DNA from: Motilibacter peucedani
GTDB lineage: Bacteria; Actinomycetota; Actinomycetes; Motilibacterales; Motilibacteraceae
NCBI RefSeq assembly: GCF_003634695.1
Contig: NZ_RBWV01000012.1
Span: 334,058-398,057 of the forward strand
Direction: 5' to 3'
Length of the DNA stretch: 64,000 nucleotides
The position numbers were made by a program, and so were the translations under genes. Shown in pieces: positions 52,198 to 60,488 of the stretch. How positions within the stretch are numbered: position 1 is the first letter of the stretch; each line of letters starts with the position of its first letter. Below the pieces are notes generated by a model. It did not search any database. It was not told where the DNA came from and saw only the letters and a program-made list of their open reading frames with translations.

Positions 52198-52782
52198 TCA
52201 GCCGGTCGGAGCAGGCGTGAGGACCTCGTAGACGACGTAGGTGAGGTCGCCGTAGGCCTGGCTGCTCACCAGCTTCAGCGAGGCGGTCTTCGCGCAGCCG
52301 TCGAGCAGGCGGTTGCCGGACCCGAGCACCACCGGCAGCACGAACAGCCGCAGCTCGTCGACGAGGTCGTGGTCGAGCAGGTGGCACGCGAGCTGGTAGC
52401 TCGCGTAGACGACGACGTCGCCGCGCGCCTGCGCCTTGAGCCGCCTCACCTGACCCAGGACGTCGCCGGTGATGATGCTGGCGTTGCTCCAGCTCGCGGG
52501 GGTCGCGGTGGAGGAGACGACGTACTTCGGCATGGTGTTCATGCGCTCGGCCCACTCGCCGGGACGCCCGAGCCAGCGGGCGGCGAACCAGGCGTCGGTG
52601 CGTCGTCCCAGAAGGAGCGCCTCGGAAGCCATGGCCTCCTCGGACTCGATCGCTGCCCAGTGCTCGATGTCGGACCCGGCTGCGGCGTTGAACCACGCGC
52701 CGAGCCCGGAGCCCTCCTTGCCGTCGGGGTCCTCGACGACCCCGTCGAGCGATGCGTTCGTGGCGATGACGAGCTTTCCCAT
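52198..52782 (-). CDS. Dihydrofolate reductase-like (RibD C-terminal) family protein
   Basis: 194-residue DHFR/RibD-fold reductase: MGKLVIATNASLDGVVEDPDG, EALLLGRRTDAWFAARW and VDELRLFVLPVVLGSGNRLLDG. These stand-alone proteins are not the essential folate enzyme; most have unknown substrates. ATG has AGGAG upstream. It starts 29 bp downstream of the sigma factor gene on the same strand, a commonly seen pairing, so probably cotranscribed. Confidence 0.88.
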   Translation of the reverse strand: MGKLVIATNASLDGVVEDPDGKEGSGLGAWFNAAAGSDIEHWAAIESEEAMASEALLLGRRTDAWFAARWLGRPGEWAERMNTMPKYVVSSTATPASWSNASIITGDVLGQVRRLKAQARGDVVVYASYQLACHLLDHDLVDELRLFVLPVVLGSGNRLLDGCAKTASLKLVSSQAYGDLTYVVYEVLTPAPTG

Positions 52783-52811
52783 GGTGTGCTCCTGCGTCTG
52801 CGACGGGCGTG

Positions 52812-53840
52812 TCAGCCAGGTAGACACCGCGGGTCGCGAAGAGTGGGCAGCGCCAGCGGGAGTCCGAACCACGAGAAGTCCACCGTCTCGAAGCGCGACA
52901 TCGCGGAGATGCGGCCACCGGCGACGGTGACGACGAACAGCCCTGTCGCGCGGCGGACACCGTCGGCTGCGAGGACGTAGGCGCCGAAGGCCGGCGCCCC
53001 GTTGGCACGGGTCGCCACCAGGGTGTAGCAGCGGGACGACACCAGCAGCAGCTCGAAGAACCGCTCGACCAGCTCGCGCCCCTCGTACTCCAGATGCATC
53101 GGCGGCATGGACAGGAAGACGTCGTCGGTGAAGAGCTCGACGAGAGCCGGGACGTCGGCCGCCTCGTACGCAGCCACGAACCTCGCCACGATCGCCTCCT
53201 CGTCAGCCGTGCCGGCGACCGGCGACGTGCGGGCGCGCAGCTGGGCCTGGCGAGCGTCGAGGCCGGCCCGGGCCCGCTTGAGCGAGCTGCTGACCGACGA
53301 CGCCGTCGTGTCGAGCATCTCCGCGACCTCGCTCGCGGGAAAGCCGAGGACGTCGCGCAGCACCAGCACGGCGAGCTGTCGCGGCGGCAGCACCTGCAGC
53401 GCGGCGACGAAGGCCAGCGATATCGACTCGGTCTGCTCGTAGAGCGCCTCCGGCCCGACCGGCAGGTCCGACGCCCCCTGCAGCAACGAGTCGGGAAAGG
53501 CGCCGAGCCACGGGACCTGCCCGAGCCGGCTCGGCTCCGGCGGCTCGACGCCGGGGATGTCCCACGCCTTGGCGGGGCGCCGCCGCGTCGTGCGCATCGC
53601 GTTCAGGCAGGTGTTGGTAGCGATCCGGTAGAGCCAGGTGCGGATCGAGGCCTGCCCGGCGAAGCGCGGCAGACCGCGCCACGCCGCGACGAGGGTGTCC
53701 TGCAGCGCATCCTCGGCGTCCTGCACCGAGCCGAGCATGCGGTAGCAGTGCACGTGCAGCTCGCGGCGGTGCGGTTCGGTCAGCGCCCGGAACGCGTCGC
53801 CGTCACCTGCCCGCGCCCGCGAGATCAGATCGGCGGTCAC
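52812..53840 (-). CDS. ECF RNA polymerase sigma factor with C-terminal SnoaL-like domain
   Basis: 342 residues. Sigma region 2 (LISRARAGDGDAFRALTEPHRRELHVHCYRMLGSVQDAEDALQDTLVAAWRGL), region 4 (LPPRQLAVLVLRDVLGFPASEVAEMLDTTASSVSSSLKRARAGL), then a ~120-residue SnoaL-like domain (IVARFVAAYEAADVPALVELFTDDVFLSMPPMHLEYEGRELVERFFELL). In such ECFs (SigG/ECF56-like) the extra domain controls activity in place of an anti-sigma factor. GTG start, weak ribosome binding site. Downstream partner is the DHFR-like gene. Confidence 0.9.
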   Translation of the reverse strand: MTADLISRARAGDGDAFRALTEPHRRELHVHCYRMLGSVQDAEDALQDTLVAAWRGLPRFAGQASIRTWLYRIATNTCLNAMRTTRRRPAKAWDIPGVEPPEPSRLGQVPWLGAFPDSLLQGASDLPVGPEALYEQTESISLAFVAALQVLPPRQLAVLVLRDVLGFPASEVAEMLDTTASSVSSSLKRARAGLDARQAQLRARTSPVAGTADEEAIVARFVAAYEAADVPALVELFTDDVFLSMPPMHLEYEGRELVERFFELLLVSSRCYTLVATRANGAPAFGAYVLAADGVRRATGLFVVTVAGGRISAMSRFETVDFSWFGLPLALPTLRDPRCLPG

Positions 53841-54076
53841 TCCAGCTATGACACCACGGTGCCCGCCAGGTGGGCGCCCGTCCACCAGCTGCCCCGGTGT
53901 CCGTGCCTGCGTCTCCGGTGCGCTGTTCGCCTTCACCTGCCTGGGGTCGCTGCTGAGGCAGGCTGTCCGGTCCCCGGGCACCGCCCCGGACCCACGGCTG
54001 CACCGGCCGGTCCGGCGAGCTCGACCGAACGGATCACGAGGGTCTCAACTCGCGCGCCCGTGGGAACGCTGCGGGC

Positions 54077-55372
54077 ATGAGCGACTCCACGCCCCAGTCC
54101 GGTAGCCGGCCCAAGGTCGTCGTGGTCGGCGCCGGATTCGCCGGCATCAACGCGGTGCACCAGCTCGCCCGCCACGAGGTCGACGTCACGCTGGTCGACC
54201 GCAACAACTTCCACACCTTCCAGCCGCTGCTCTACCAGGTGGCGACGTCGTACCTCCCGCCCGAGCAGGTCGGCGCGACCATCCGCGCGGTGTTCCGCAA
54301 GCAGCGCAACGTGAAGGTACGCGTGGGCCGCGTGGACGACGTCGACTGGGACGAGCGCGCGGTCGTCCTCGAGGACGGCGACCGGCTGCCCTACGACTAC
54401 CTGGTCGTGGCGGCCGGCGCGACCACCAACTTCTTCGGGATCTCCGGCATGGAGGACCACGCCTGGCCGCTCTACACGATGGGCGACGCGGTGCGGCTGC
54501 GGCTGCACCTGCTCGAGGAGCTCGAGCGGGCGGCAGCCGAGCCCAGCGCTGACCTCGCCCGCCAGACGGTGGTGGTCGTGGGCGGCGGGCCGACCGGCGT
54601 GGAGACCGCCGGCGCGCTGGCCGCGATGGGCAAGGAGCACGTCGGCGGCGACGTCGACATGCGCGTCGTGCTCGTCGAGGCGCTGCCCCGGCTGCTCAAC
54701 ACCTTCAGCGAGAAGTCGGGGCGCCAGGCCCTCGACGACCTGCGTCGGCGCGGCGTCGAGGTCCTGCTCGACACCGCCGTCGCCTCGGCCGACGACAAGG
54801 GCGTCACCTTCAAGTCCGGGGAGCGCATCGACACCCGCACGGTCGTCTGGGCCGCCGGCGTGCAGGCCAGCCCGCTCGGCCGCGCCGTGGGAGTCGAGCT
54901 CGGCAAGGGCGGCTCGATCGTGGTGGGGCCGGACCTGCAGGTGAAGGGGCACCCGGGCGTGTTCGCCGCGGGCGACATCGCCTCGATCTCGCCGCCCCCG
55001 CACGGCACGCCGCCGCCGCTGGTGGCGCCGAACGCGATCCAGCAGGGCAAGCACGTCGGGCGGCAGATCGCCCGGCTGGGGGCGGGGGAGCAGACCGAGC
55101 CGTTCAGCTACTTCGACAAGGGCTCGATGGCGGTGATCGCCCGCGGAGACGCCGTCACCGAGATCCCGGTGCCCGGGCTGCGGGGCCGCATCCTGCGCGT
55201 CGCGGGGCTGCCGGCGTGGCTGCTCTGGGCCGGCGTGCACGTCGTCTACCTCATCGGGTTCCGCAACCGGGTCAAGACCCTCACCGACTGGCTGTGGAGC
55301 TCGCTGACCTCGTCGGGCGGCGGGGCGATCCTGGTGCGCGCCACCCGCACGCCGAAGCCTGACGTCGGCTGA
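54077..55372 (+). CDS. ndh: Type II NADH:quinone oxidoreductase (NDH-2)
   Basis: Single-subunit, non-pumping dehydrogenase that feeds menaquinone, and thus the bc1-aa3 supercomplex encoded earlier in the window. The 431 residues have the FAD motif VVVVGAGFAGINAVHQL, the NADH motif VVVVGGGPTGVETAGALAAM, NNFHTFQPLLYQVAT, and VFAAGDIASIS, and a C-terminal amphipathic or membrane-associating region (WLLWAGVHVVYLIGFRNRVKTLTDW). ATG start. A 236-bp region separates it from the divergent sigma factor gene; no obvious promoter could be picked. Confidence 0.93.
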   Translation: MSDSTPQSGSRPKVVVVGAGFAGINAVHQLARHEVDVTLVDRNNFHTFQPLLYQVATSYLPPEQVGATIRAVFRKQRNVKVRVGRVDDVDWDERAVVLEDGDRLPYDYLVVAAGATTNFFGISGMEDHAWPLYTMGDAVRLRLHLLEELERAAAEPSADLARQTVVVVGGGPTGVETAGALAAMGKEHVGGDVDMRVVLVEALPRLLNTFSEKSGRQALDDLRRRGVEVLLDTAVASADDKGVTFKSGERIDTRTVVWAAGVQASPLGRAVGVELGKGGSIVVGPDLQVKGHPGVFAAGDIASISPPPHGTPPPLVAPNAIQQGKHVGRQIARLGAGEQTEPFSYFDKGSMAVIARGDAVTEIPVPGLRGRILRVAGLPAWLLWAGVHVVYLIGFRNRVKTLTDWLWSSLTSSGGGAILVRATRTPKPDVG

Positions 55373-55378
55373 GCTCGG

Positions 55379-58300
55379 TCAGCCCGTGACCCGGTGGGCG
55401 CCGTAGCTCGCCCACAGCTCGGCGTAGGCGCCGCCCGCTCCCAGCAGCTCGTCGTGGGTGCCGTCCTCGACGACGCGGCCGCCGTCGAGGACGATCACGC
55501 GGCCGGCGCGCGCCGCGCTCTGCAGGCGGTGGGCGACGGTGAGAGTCGTACGCCTGTGGCGCAGCCGCGCCGTCGCCTCCCGCACCGCCGCCTCGGTCGC
55601 GAGGTCGAGCGCGGCGGTCGCCTCGTCGAGCAGGAGCACCGCAGGGTCGACCAGCTCGGCCCGGGCCAGCGAGAGCAGCTGGCGCTGGCCAGCTGACAGC
55701 CCGCGCCCGCGCTCGCCGACGGCGGCGTCGTAGCCGCCCGGCAGCCGGCGCACCATCTCGTCGGCGCCCACGGCCTCGGCGGCCCGGCGCACGTCGTCGT
55801 CGGTGGCGTCCGGACGGCCGTAGGCGATCGCGTCGCGCACCGTGCCCTCGAACAGGTAGGGCTCCTGCGGCACGTAGCCGAGCTGCTGGCGGTAGTCCTC
55901 GAGGTCGAGCCGGCGCAGGTCGACGCCGTCGACGCGGACCGCCCCCGAGGTCGGGTCGTAGAACCGGGCGACCAGCTTGAGCACCGTGGACTTGCCCGCT
56001 CCGGTCGCCCCGACCAGCGCGACGTCCTCGCCCGCGGCGATGCGCAGCGTGATGCCGGCGATCGCCTCGGGGCTGCCCTCGGCGTAGCGGAAGTGCACGT
56101 CGTCGAGCTCGAGCTCGCCGCGTACGCGTCCGACCGGCTCCGGGTCGGCGGTCCACGGCGTGGTCGTGGGCGTGCGGAGCAGCTCGCGCAGCCGGCGGAG
56201 GCCGACCGACGCCTGCTGGTAGCCGTCGAACACCTGCGAGACCTGCTGCACCGGGGCGAAGAACAGCTCGACGTAGAGCAGGAAGGCGATCAGCGCACCG
56301 GAGCTGAGCGAGCCCTCGCGCACGCGGGAGGCACCCACGAGCAGCACCAGTGCCGTGGCGACCTCGCTGAGCAGCTCGACGCCGGGGAAGTAGGCGGCGA
56401 TGTAGCGCTGGGCGCGCAACCGGGAGTCGCGGTAGGACTTGCCGGCAGCCGCGAACGCCGCGGAGTCGCGCTGCTCGCGGCGCGCGAGCTGGGTGACGCG
56501 CAGGCCCGCGACGCCCTCCTGGAAGGCGGCGTTGACGGCGCTCACACGCTCGCGGCTCTCGGCGTAGACCGGCACGGACAGGCGCCTGAAGACGAAGGTC
56601 GCGACGGCGAGCACCGGCAGGGTGGCGACGAGCACGCCGGCGAGCGGCGCGTCGAGCACCAGCATGGCGACCAGCACGCCGAGCAGCGACAGCACGCTGA
56701 TGACGGCACTGGTGAGCCCGGTCTGCAGGAACTGGCTCAGCGCGTCGACGTCCGTCGTCATCCGCGTCATGATCCGGCCGGCCAGCTCGCGCTCGTAGTA
56801 GTCGAGGCCGAGCCGCTGGAGGTGGGCGAAGGTCTTCACCCGCAGCACGAACAGCAGCCGCTCACCGGTGCGGCCGGTCACCCGCTGCTGCAGCAGGTTG
56901 ACCCCCCAGTCGAGGCTGACCACGAGCGCCGCGGCGGCGGCCGCCCACAGCAGCACGGCCTCGCTGTGCTTGGTCACGCCCGAGTCGACGGCGGTGCGCA
57001 CGATCGCGGGCACGGCGATCTGTGCCGCCGCGTCGAGGCCGACGAGCACGAGCCCGAGCAGCAGCGGCAGCGCGAACGGTCGGAGCAGCCTCGACAGCGA
57101 GAACTCGAGGTCGCTGGCCTCGGCGGCGGCGAGGTCGACAGCCGGCTCGTCGGTCGCGGGCGGGAGGGCGTCGAGCAGGGTGCGCAGCGAGTCGGTCACG
57201 GGCACGGCCGCCAGGCCGGCCATCATGCCGCCGGGCCCGCCCGGCGCGGCGACCGCGCCGGTCGAGAGGGAGCGCGCCGCGGTCGGGCGCAGCGGCTTGG
57301 CAGCGGCGGGCGCGACCTCCGCCGCGCCGTCGTCGTGGTCCCCGGGATCGTCCGGCGTCAGCTCGCCGCTCAGCAGCCTGCGGAAGACCGGTGAGCGGGC
57401 GTCGAGCTCGTCGACGGTGCCGACGTCGACGACCCGGCCGCCCTCGAGCACCGCGACGCGGTCGGCCAGCGCGAGCGTCGAGCGCCGGTGGGCCACCACG
57501 AGCGTGGCCCGCCCGGCCAGCAGCGGGCGCAGCGCCTCGTGGATGCGGCCCTCCGTCGTCGGGTCGATGGCCGAGGTCGCGTCGTCGAGCACGAGCACCC
57601 GCGGGTCGGCCAGCAGCGTGCGCGCCAGCGCCACGCGCTGTCGCTGGCCGCCGCTGAGCGTCAGGCCCTGCTCGCCGACGCGGGTGTCGTAGCCGTCGGG
57701 CAGGGCGCGGACGAAGCCGTCGGCCTGGGCGACGAGCGCGGCGGCGGTGACCTCCTCGTCGCTCGCCTCCGGCCGGGCGTAGGCGAGGTTGGCGCGCACG
57801 GTGTCGGAGAACAGGAACGCCTCCTCGGGCACGACGCCGAGAGCACCGCGCAGGGACGCGAGCGTCAGGTCGCGCACGTCGACCCCGCCGACGCGTACGG
57901 CGCCCGACTGCACGTCGTAGAGCCGCGACACCAGCTCGGTGACCGTCGACTTGCCCGAGCCGGACGCGCCCACCAGCGCAACCGCCTCGCCCGGGCGCAC
58001 GCGCAGCGAGAAGCCGCGCAGGACCGGGCGGTCGGGGTCGTAGCCGAAGGTGACGTCGTCGAGCTCGACGCCCAGCGGGGCGTCGGCCGGCAGCGTGCGC
58101 GCGTGCGGGCTCTCCTGCACCGAGGGCTGCAGGTCGAGAATCTCGAGGACCCGCTCGACGCCGGCCCGCGCCTGCTGGCCCATGACCAGCAGGGCGCCCA
58201 GCTGCCGCACGGGTGCGACGAGCGAGCCGATGTAGGCCGAGAACGCGAGGAACGTGCCGAGGCTGATCGAGCCGCGCAGGGCCAGCCAGCCGCCGAAGGC

Positions 58301-59134
58301 GAGGATGCCGACCTGGCCCAGCGAGGGCACGGCCTGGAGCAGGGGGTTCCAGACGCTGGAGATGCGCACCACCCGCAGGCGCGAGGCGAACAGCGAGCGG
58401 GAGAGCCGCTCGAGCCGGGCGAGCTCGCGCCGCTCCTGCCCGAAGCCCTTGACCACCCGCACGCCGGTGACCGCGGCCTCGACCGCACCGGCGATCTCGG
58501 CGGCCTGCTGCTGGGCGTGCCAGTTGGCGGGGAACAGCTGCCGGCGGCTGCGGGTGGCGACCAGCCACAGCCCGGGCGCGACGGCGAGCGCGACGAGGGT
58601 CAGCAGCGGTGAGAGCACCAGCATGATGCCGAGGCTCACGAAGAACAGCAGCACGTTGCCGGTCAGGTTGGGCACGAAGAAGAGCAGTCCCTGCACCAGC
58701 TGCAGGTCGCTGATCGAGCGGCTGACCAGCTGGCCCGTGGCGACGGCGTCCTGGCGGGCGCCGTCGAGGCGCTGCACGGCGGCCAGCAGGTCGTTGCGCA
58801 GGTCGAGCTGCACGTCGAGCCCGAGCCGGCCCGCGCGGTAGCGGCGCAGCGCGCCCGCCGCGAAGCGCAGCACGCCGGCTGCGACGAGCAGCAGCGCCCA
58901 CGGCGTCACCGACGCCCTGCTGCCCGCGGCGACGGTGTCGACGACGTGGCGGGCGACCAGCGGGGTCAGCGCCGCGAGCGACGAGCTGACCAGCGCGCCC
59001 CCGAAGGCGAGGACGGCGTCGGAGCGGCGGCGCAGGCAGTAGCCGACCAGCCGGCGCAGCCAGCCCGCGGGCTCGGGGGAGGGCGGCAGCTCGGGGAGCC
59101 GGGACCCGGCGGCGGGCGTGAGGGTGTCGACCAT
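55379..59134 (-). CDS. Tandem ABC exporter (TMD-NBD-TMD-NBD) with one degenerate ATP site
   Basis: 1251 residues, two fused half-transporters. First six-helix TMD ~35-330; NBD1 with Walker A GASGSGKST (~386), LSGGQRQR and Walker B VLVLDDATSAID (~515), where Asp replaces the catalytic Glu. A ~100-residue Ala/Pro-rich linker follows, then TMD2 ~690-990, NBD2 with GATGAGKST (~1038), LSAGQRQL and VLLLDEATAALD (~1168). NBD1 Walker B plus the altered NBD2 signature make the non-hydrolysing site, as in heterodimeric exporters (TmrAB, BmrCD). ATG with GAGGA 6 nt upstream. Substrate unknown (drug or lipid). Confidence 0.92.
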   Translation of the reverse strand: MVDTLTPAAGSRLPELPPSPEPAGWLRRLVGYCLRRRSDAVLAFGGALVSSSLAALTPLVARHVVDTVAAGSRASVTPWALLLVAAGVLRFAAGALRRYRAGRLGLDVQLDLRNDLLAAVQRLDGARQDAVATGQLVSRSISDLQLVQGLLFFVPNLTGNVLLFFVSLGIMLVLSPLLTLVALAVAPGLWLVATRSRRQLFPANWHAQQQAAEIAGAVEAAVTGVRVVKGFGQERRELARLERLSRSLFASRLRVVRISSVWNPLLQAVPSLGQVGILAFGGWLALRGSISLGTFLAFSAYIGSLVAPVRQLGALLVMGQQARAGVERVLEILDLQPSVQESPHARTLPADAPLGVELDDVTFGYDPDRPVLRGFSLRVRPGEAVALVGASGSGKSTVTELVSRLYDVQSGAVRVGGVDVRDLTLASLRGALGVVPEEAFLFSDTVRANLAYARPEASDEEVTAAALVAQADGFVRALPDGYDTRVGEQGLTLSGGQRQRVALARTLLADPRVLVLDDATSAIDPTTEGRIHEALRPLLAGRATLVVAHRRSTLALADRVAVLEGGRVVDVGTVDELDARSPVFRRLLSGELTPDDPGDHDDGAAEVAPAAAKPLRPTAARSLSTGAVAAPGGPGGMMAGLAAVPVTDSLRTLLDALPPATDEPAVDLAAAEASDLEFSLSRLLRPFALPLLLGLVLVGLDAAAQIAVPAIVRTAVDSGVTKHSEAVLLWAAAAAALVVSLDWGVNLLQQRVTGRTGERLLFVLRVKTFAHLQRLGLDYYERELAGRIMTRMTTDVDALSQFLQTGLTSAVISVLSLLGVLVAMLVLDAPLAGVLVATLPVLAVATFVFRRLSVPVYAESRERVSAVNAAFQEGVAGLRVTQLARREQRDSAAFAAAGKSYRDSRLRAQRYIAAYFPGVELLSEVATALVLLVGASRVREGSLSSGALIAFLLYVELFFAPVQQVSQVFDGYQQASVGLRRLRELLRTPTTTPWTADPEPVGRVRGELELDDVHFRYAEGSPEAIAGITLRIAAGEDVALVGATGAGKSTVLKLVARFYDPTSGAVRVDGVDLRRLDLEDYRQQLGYVPQEPYLFEGTVRDAIAYGRPDATDDDVRRAAEAVGADEMVRRLPGGYDAAVGERGRGLSAGQRQLLSLARAELVDPAVLLLDEATAALDLATEAAVREATARLRHRRTTLTVAHRLQSAARAGRVIVLDGGRVVEDGTHDELLGAGGAYAELWASYGAHRVTG

Positions 59135-59175
59135 GTCGTTCCTCAGGCTAACCATCGGGACCGACAGCCACCCCT

Positions 59176-60417
59176 TCAGCCGAGGGGGTGCACGAACAGC
59201 CCGCTGCCGAGCTTGGGGTCGAACCACGTCGACTTCGGCGGCATGTCGACGCCCGCATCGGCACACGCGACGAGCTCCGCGACCGAGGTCGGGTGCAGGG
59301 CGAAGGCCACGGAGCCTGCCACGGCGTCAGCGCGCCCGGCCAGCGCGTCGGTGCCGACCTCGCCGCCCACGAACGCGAGCCGAGGCTCGGTGCGGGGGTC
59401 GCGGATGCCGAGCAGCGGCTCGAGCACCCGGTCCTGGAGCAGCGCGACGTCCAGCGAGGCCACCGGGTCGCGCTCGTTGACCGAGCCCGGCGCAGTCGTC
59501 GCGGTCCACCAGCGGTGCCCGACGCGTACGCCGAAGCAGTGCCGCTGCTGCGGCCGCCCCCCGCCCGGCCCGTCGTCGGTCTCGGCGACCGTGAACCCGG
59601 CCGCTCGCAGGGCGGCCGGCAGCTCCTCGGCGGGCAGGCCGCCGGTGTCGAGCACGAGGCGGTCGTAGGCGAGCACGCGCACGTCGTCGGCCGGGACGAG
59701 CACGGCGAGGAAGGCGTCGGCGCCCGGCGAGAGCTGCCCCCGCTCGCGGCGCAGCCGGCGCACGCGGGCCGCGGCGGCGCTGCGGTGGTGGCCGTCGGCG
59801 ACGTAGGCGCGGGGGAGCGCGGCGAGCGCGGCGCGTACGTCCTCGACCGCTGCGGCGGAGGTGACCGGCCAGACCTGGTGGCGCACCCCGTCGTGCGCGA
59901 CGGCGTCGGTCTCCGGGTCGCCCGCCGTGGCGGTGGCGATCACCTCGCGGAGCACCGCAGTCGGGGGCGCGATGAGGAACACCGGCTCGTCGTGCGCGTC
60001 CACGGCGTCGACGTGGCGCACGCGGTCGAGCTCCTTGTCGGGGCGCGTCGACTCGTGGGTGGCGATGACGCCGGACTCGTAGTCGTCGACCGACGCGCAG
60101 CCCACCAGGCCGGTCTGCGAGCCGTGCGCGTCGCTCCTGCGGTAGGCGAAGTACGCGGGCGCGGGGTCGCGCCGCAGCACCTCGCGCGCGACCAGCCGCT
60201 CGAGCGCAGCGCCCGCCGCCGCGTAGACCTGCTGGTCGGCCGGGTCGACCGCGTCGGGCAGGTCGATCTCCGGGCGCGACACGTGCAGGAAGCTGTCGGG
60301 GTCGCCCGCCAGCGCGCGGGCCGAGGCCACGTCGACGACGTCGTAGGGCGGCGCCAGGACCCGGGCGGCGGCCGCGGGCACGGGCCGCAGCGCCCGCATC
60401 GGGGCGAGGTCGACCAT
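59176..60417 (-). CDS. DUF1015 family protein
   Basis: 413-residue cytosolic protein: RVLAPPYDVVDVASARALAGDPDSFLHVSRPEIDLP at the N-terminus, GVIATHESTRPDKELDRVRHVDAV, and YVADGHHRSAAAARVRR, the diagnostic DUF1015 block with conserved His-His. Its function is not established; a nucleotide or kinase-like role has been guessed from its usual companions. ATG with GGGAGGA 5 nt upstream. It is followed 41 bp later by the ABC exporter on the same strand. Confidence 0.9.
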   Translation of the reverse strand: MVDLAPMRALRPVPAAAARVLAPPYDVVDVASARALAGDPDSFLHVSRPEIDLPDAVDPADQQVYAAAGAALERLVAREVLRRDPAPAYFAYRRSDAHGSQTGLVGCASVDDYESGVIATHESTRPDKELDRVRHVDAVDAHDEPVFLIAPPTAVLREVIATATAGDPETDAVAHDGVRHQVWPVTSAAAVEDVRAALAALPRAYVADGHHRSAAAARVRRLRRERGQLSPGADAFLAVLVPADDVRVLAYDRLVLDTGGLPAEELPAALRAAGFTVAETDDGPGGGRPQQRHCFGVRVGHRWWTATTAPGSVNERDPVASLDVALLQDRVLEPLLGIRDPRTEPRLAFVGGEVGTDALAGRADAVAGSVAFALHPTSVAELVACADAGVDMPPKSTWFDPKLGSGLFVHPLG

Positions 60418-60488
60418 CGCAGTCCTCCCAGGCGTCGGCGGCTGGCGGGGATTCTGCCCCACCGCCGCAGGAGGACGGCGGCGGACGG

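Noticed and set aside
55379-59134. The tandem ABC exporter as exporter of the putative RiPP
   Set aside because: It is 6.4 kb away on the opposite strand with several unrelated genes between and has no C39 or leader-binding domain.
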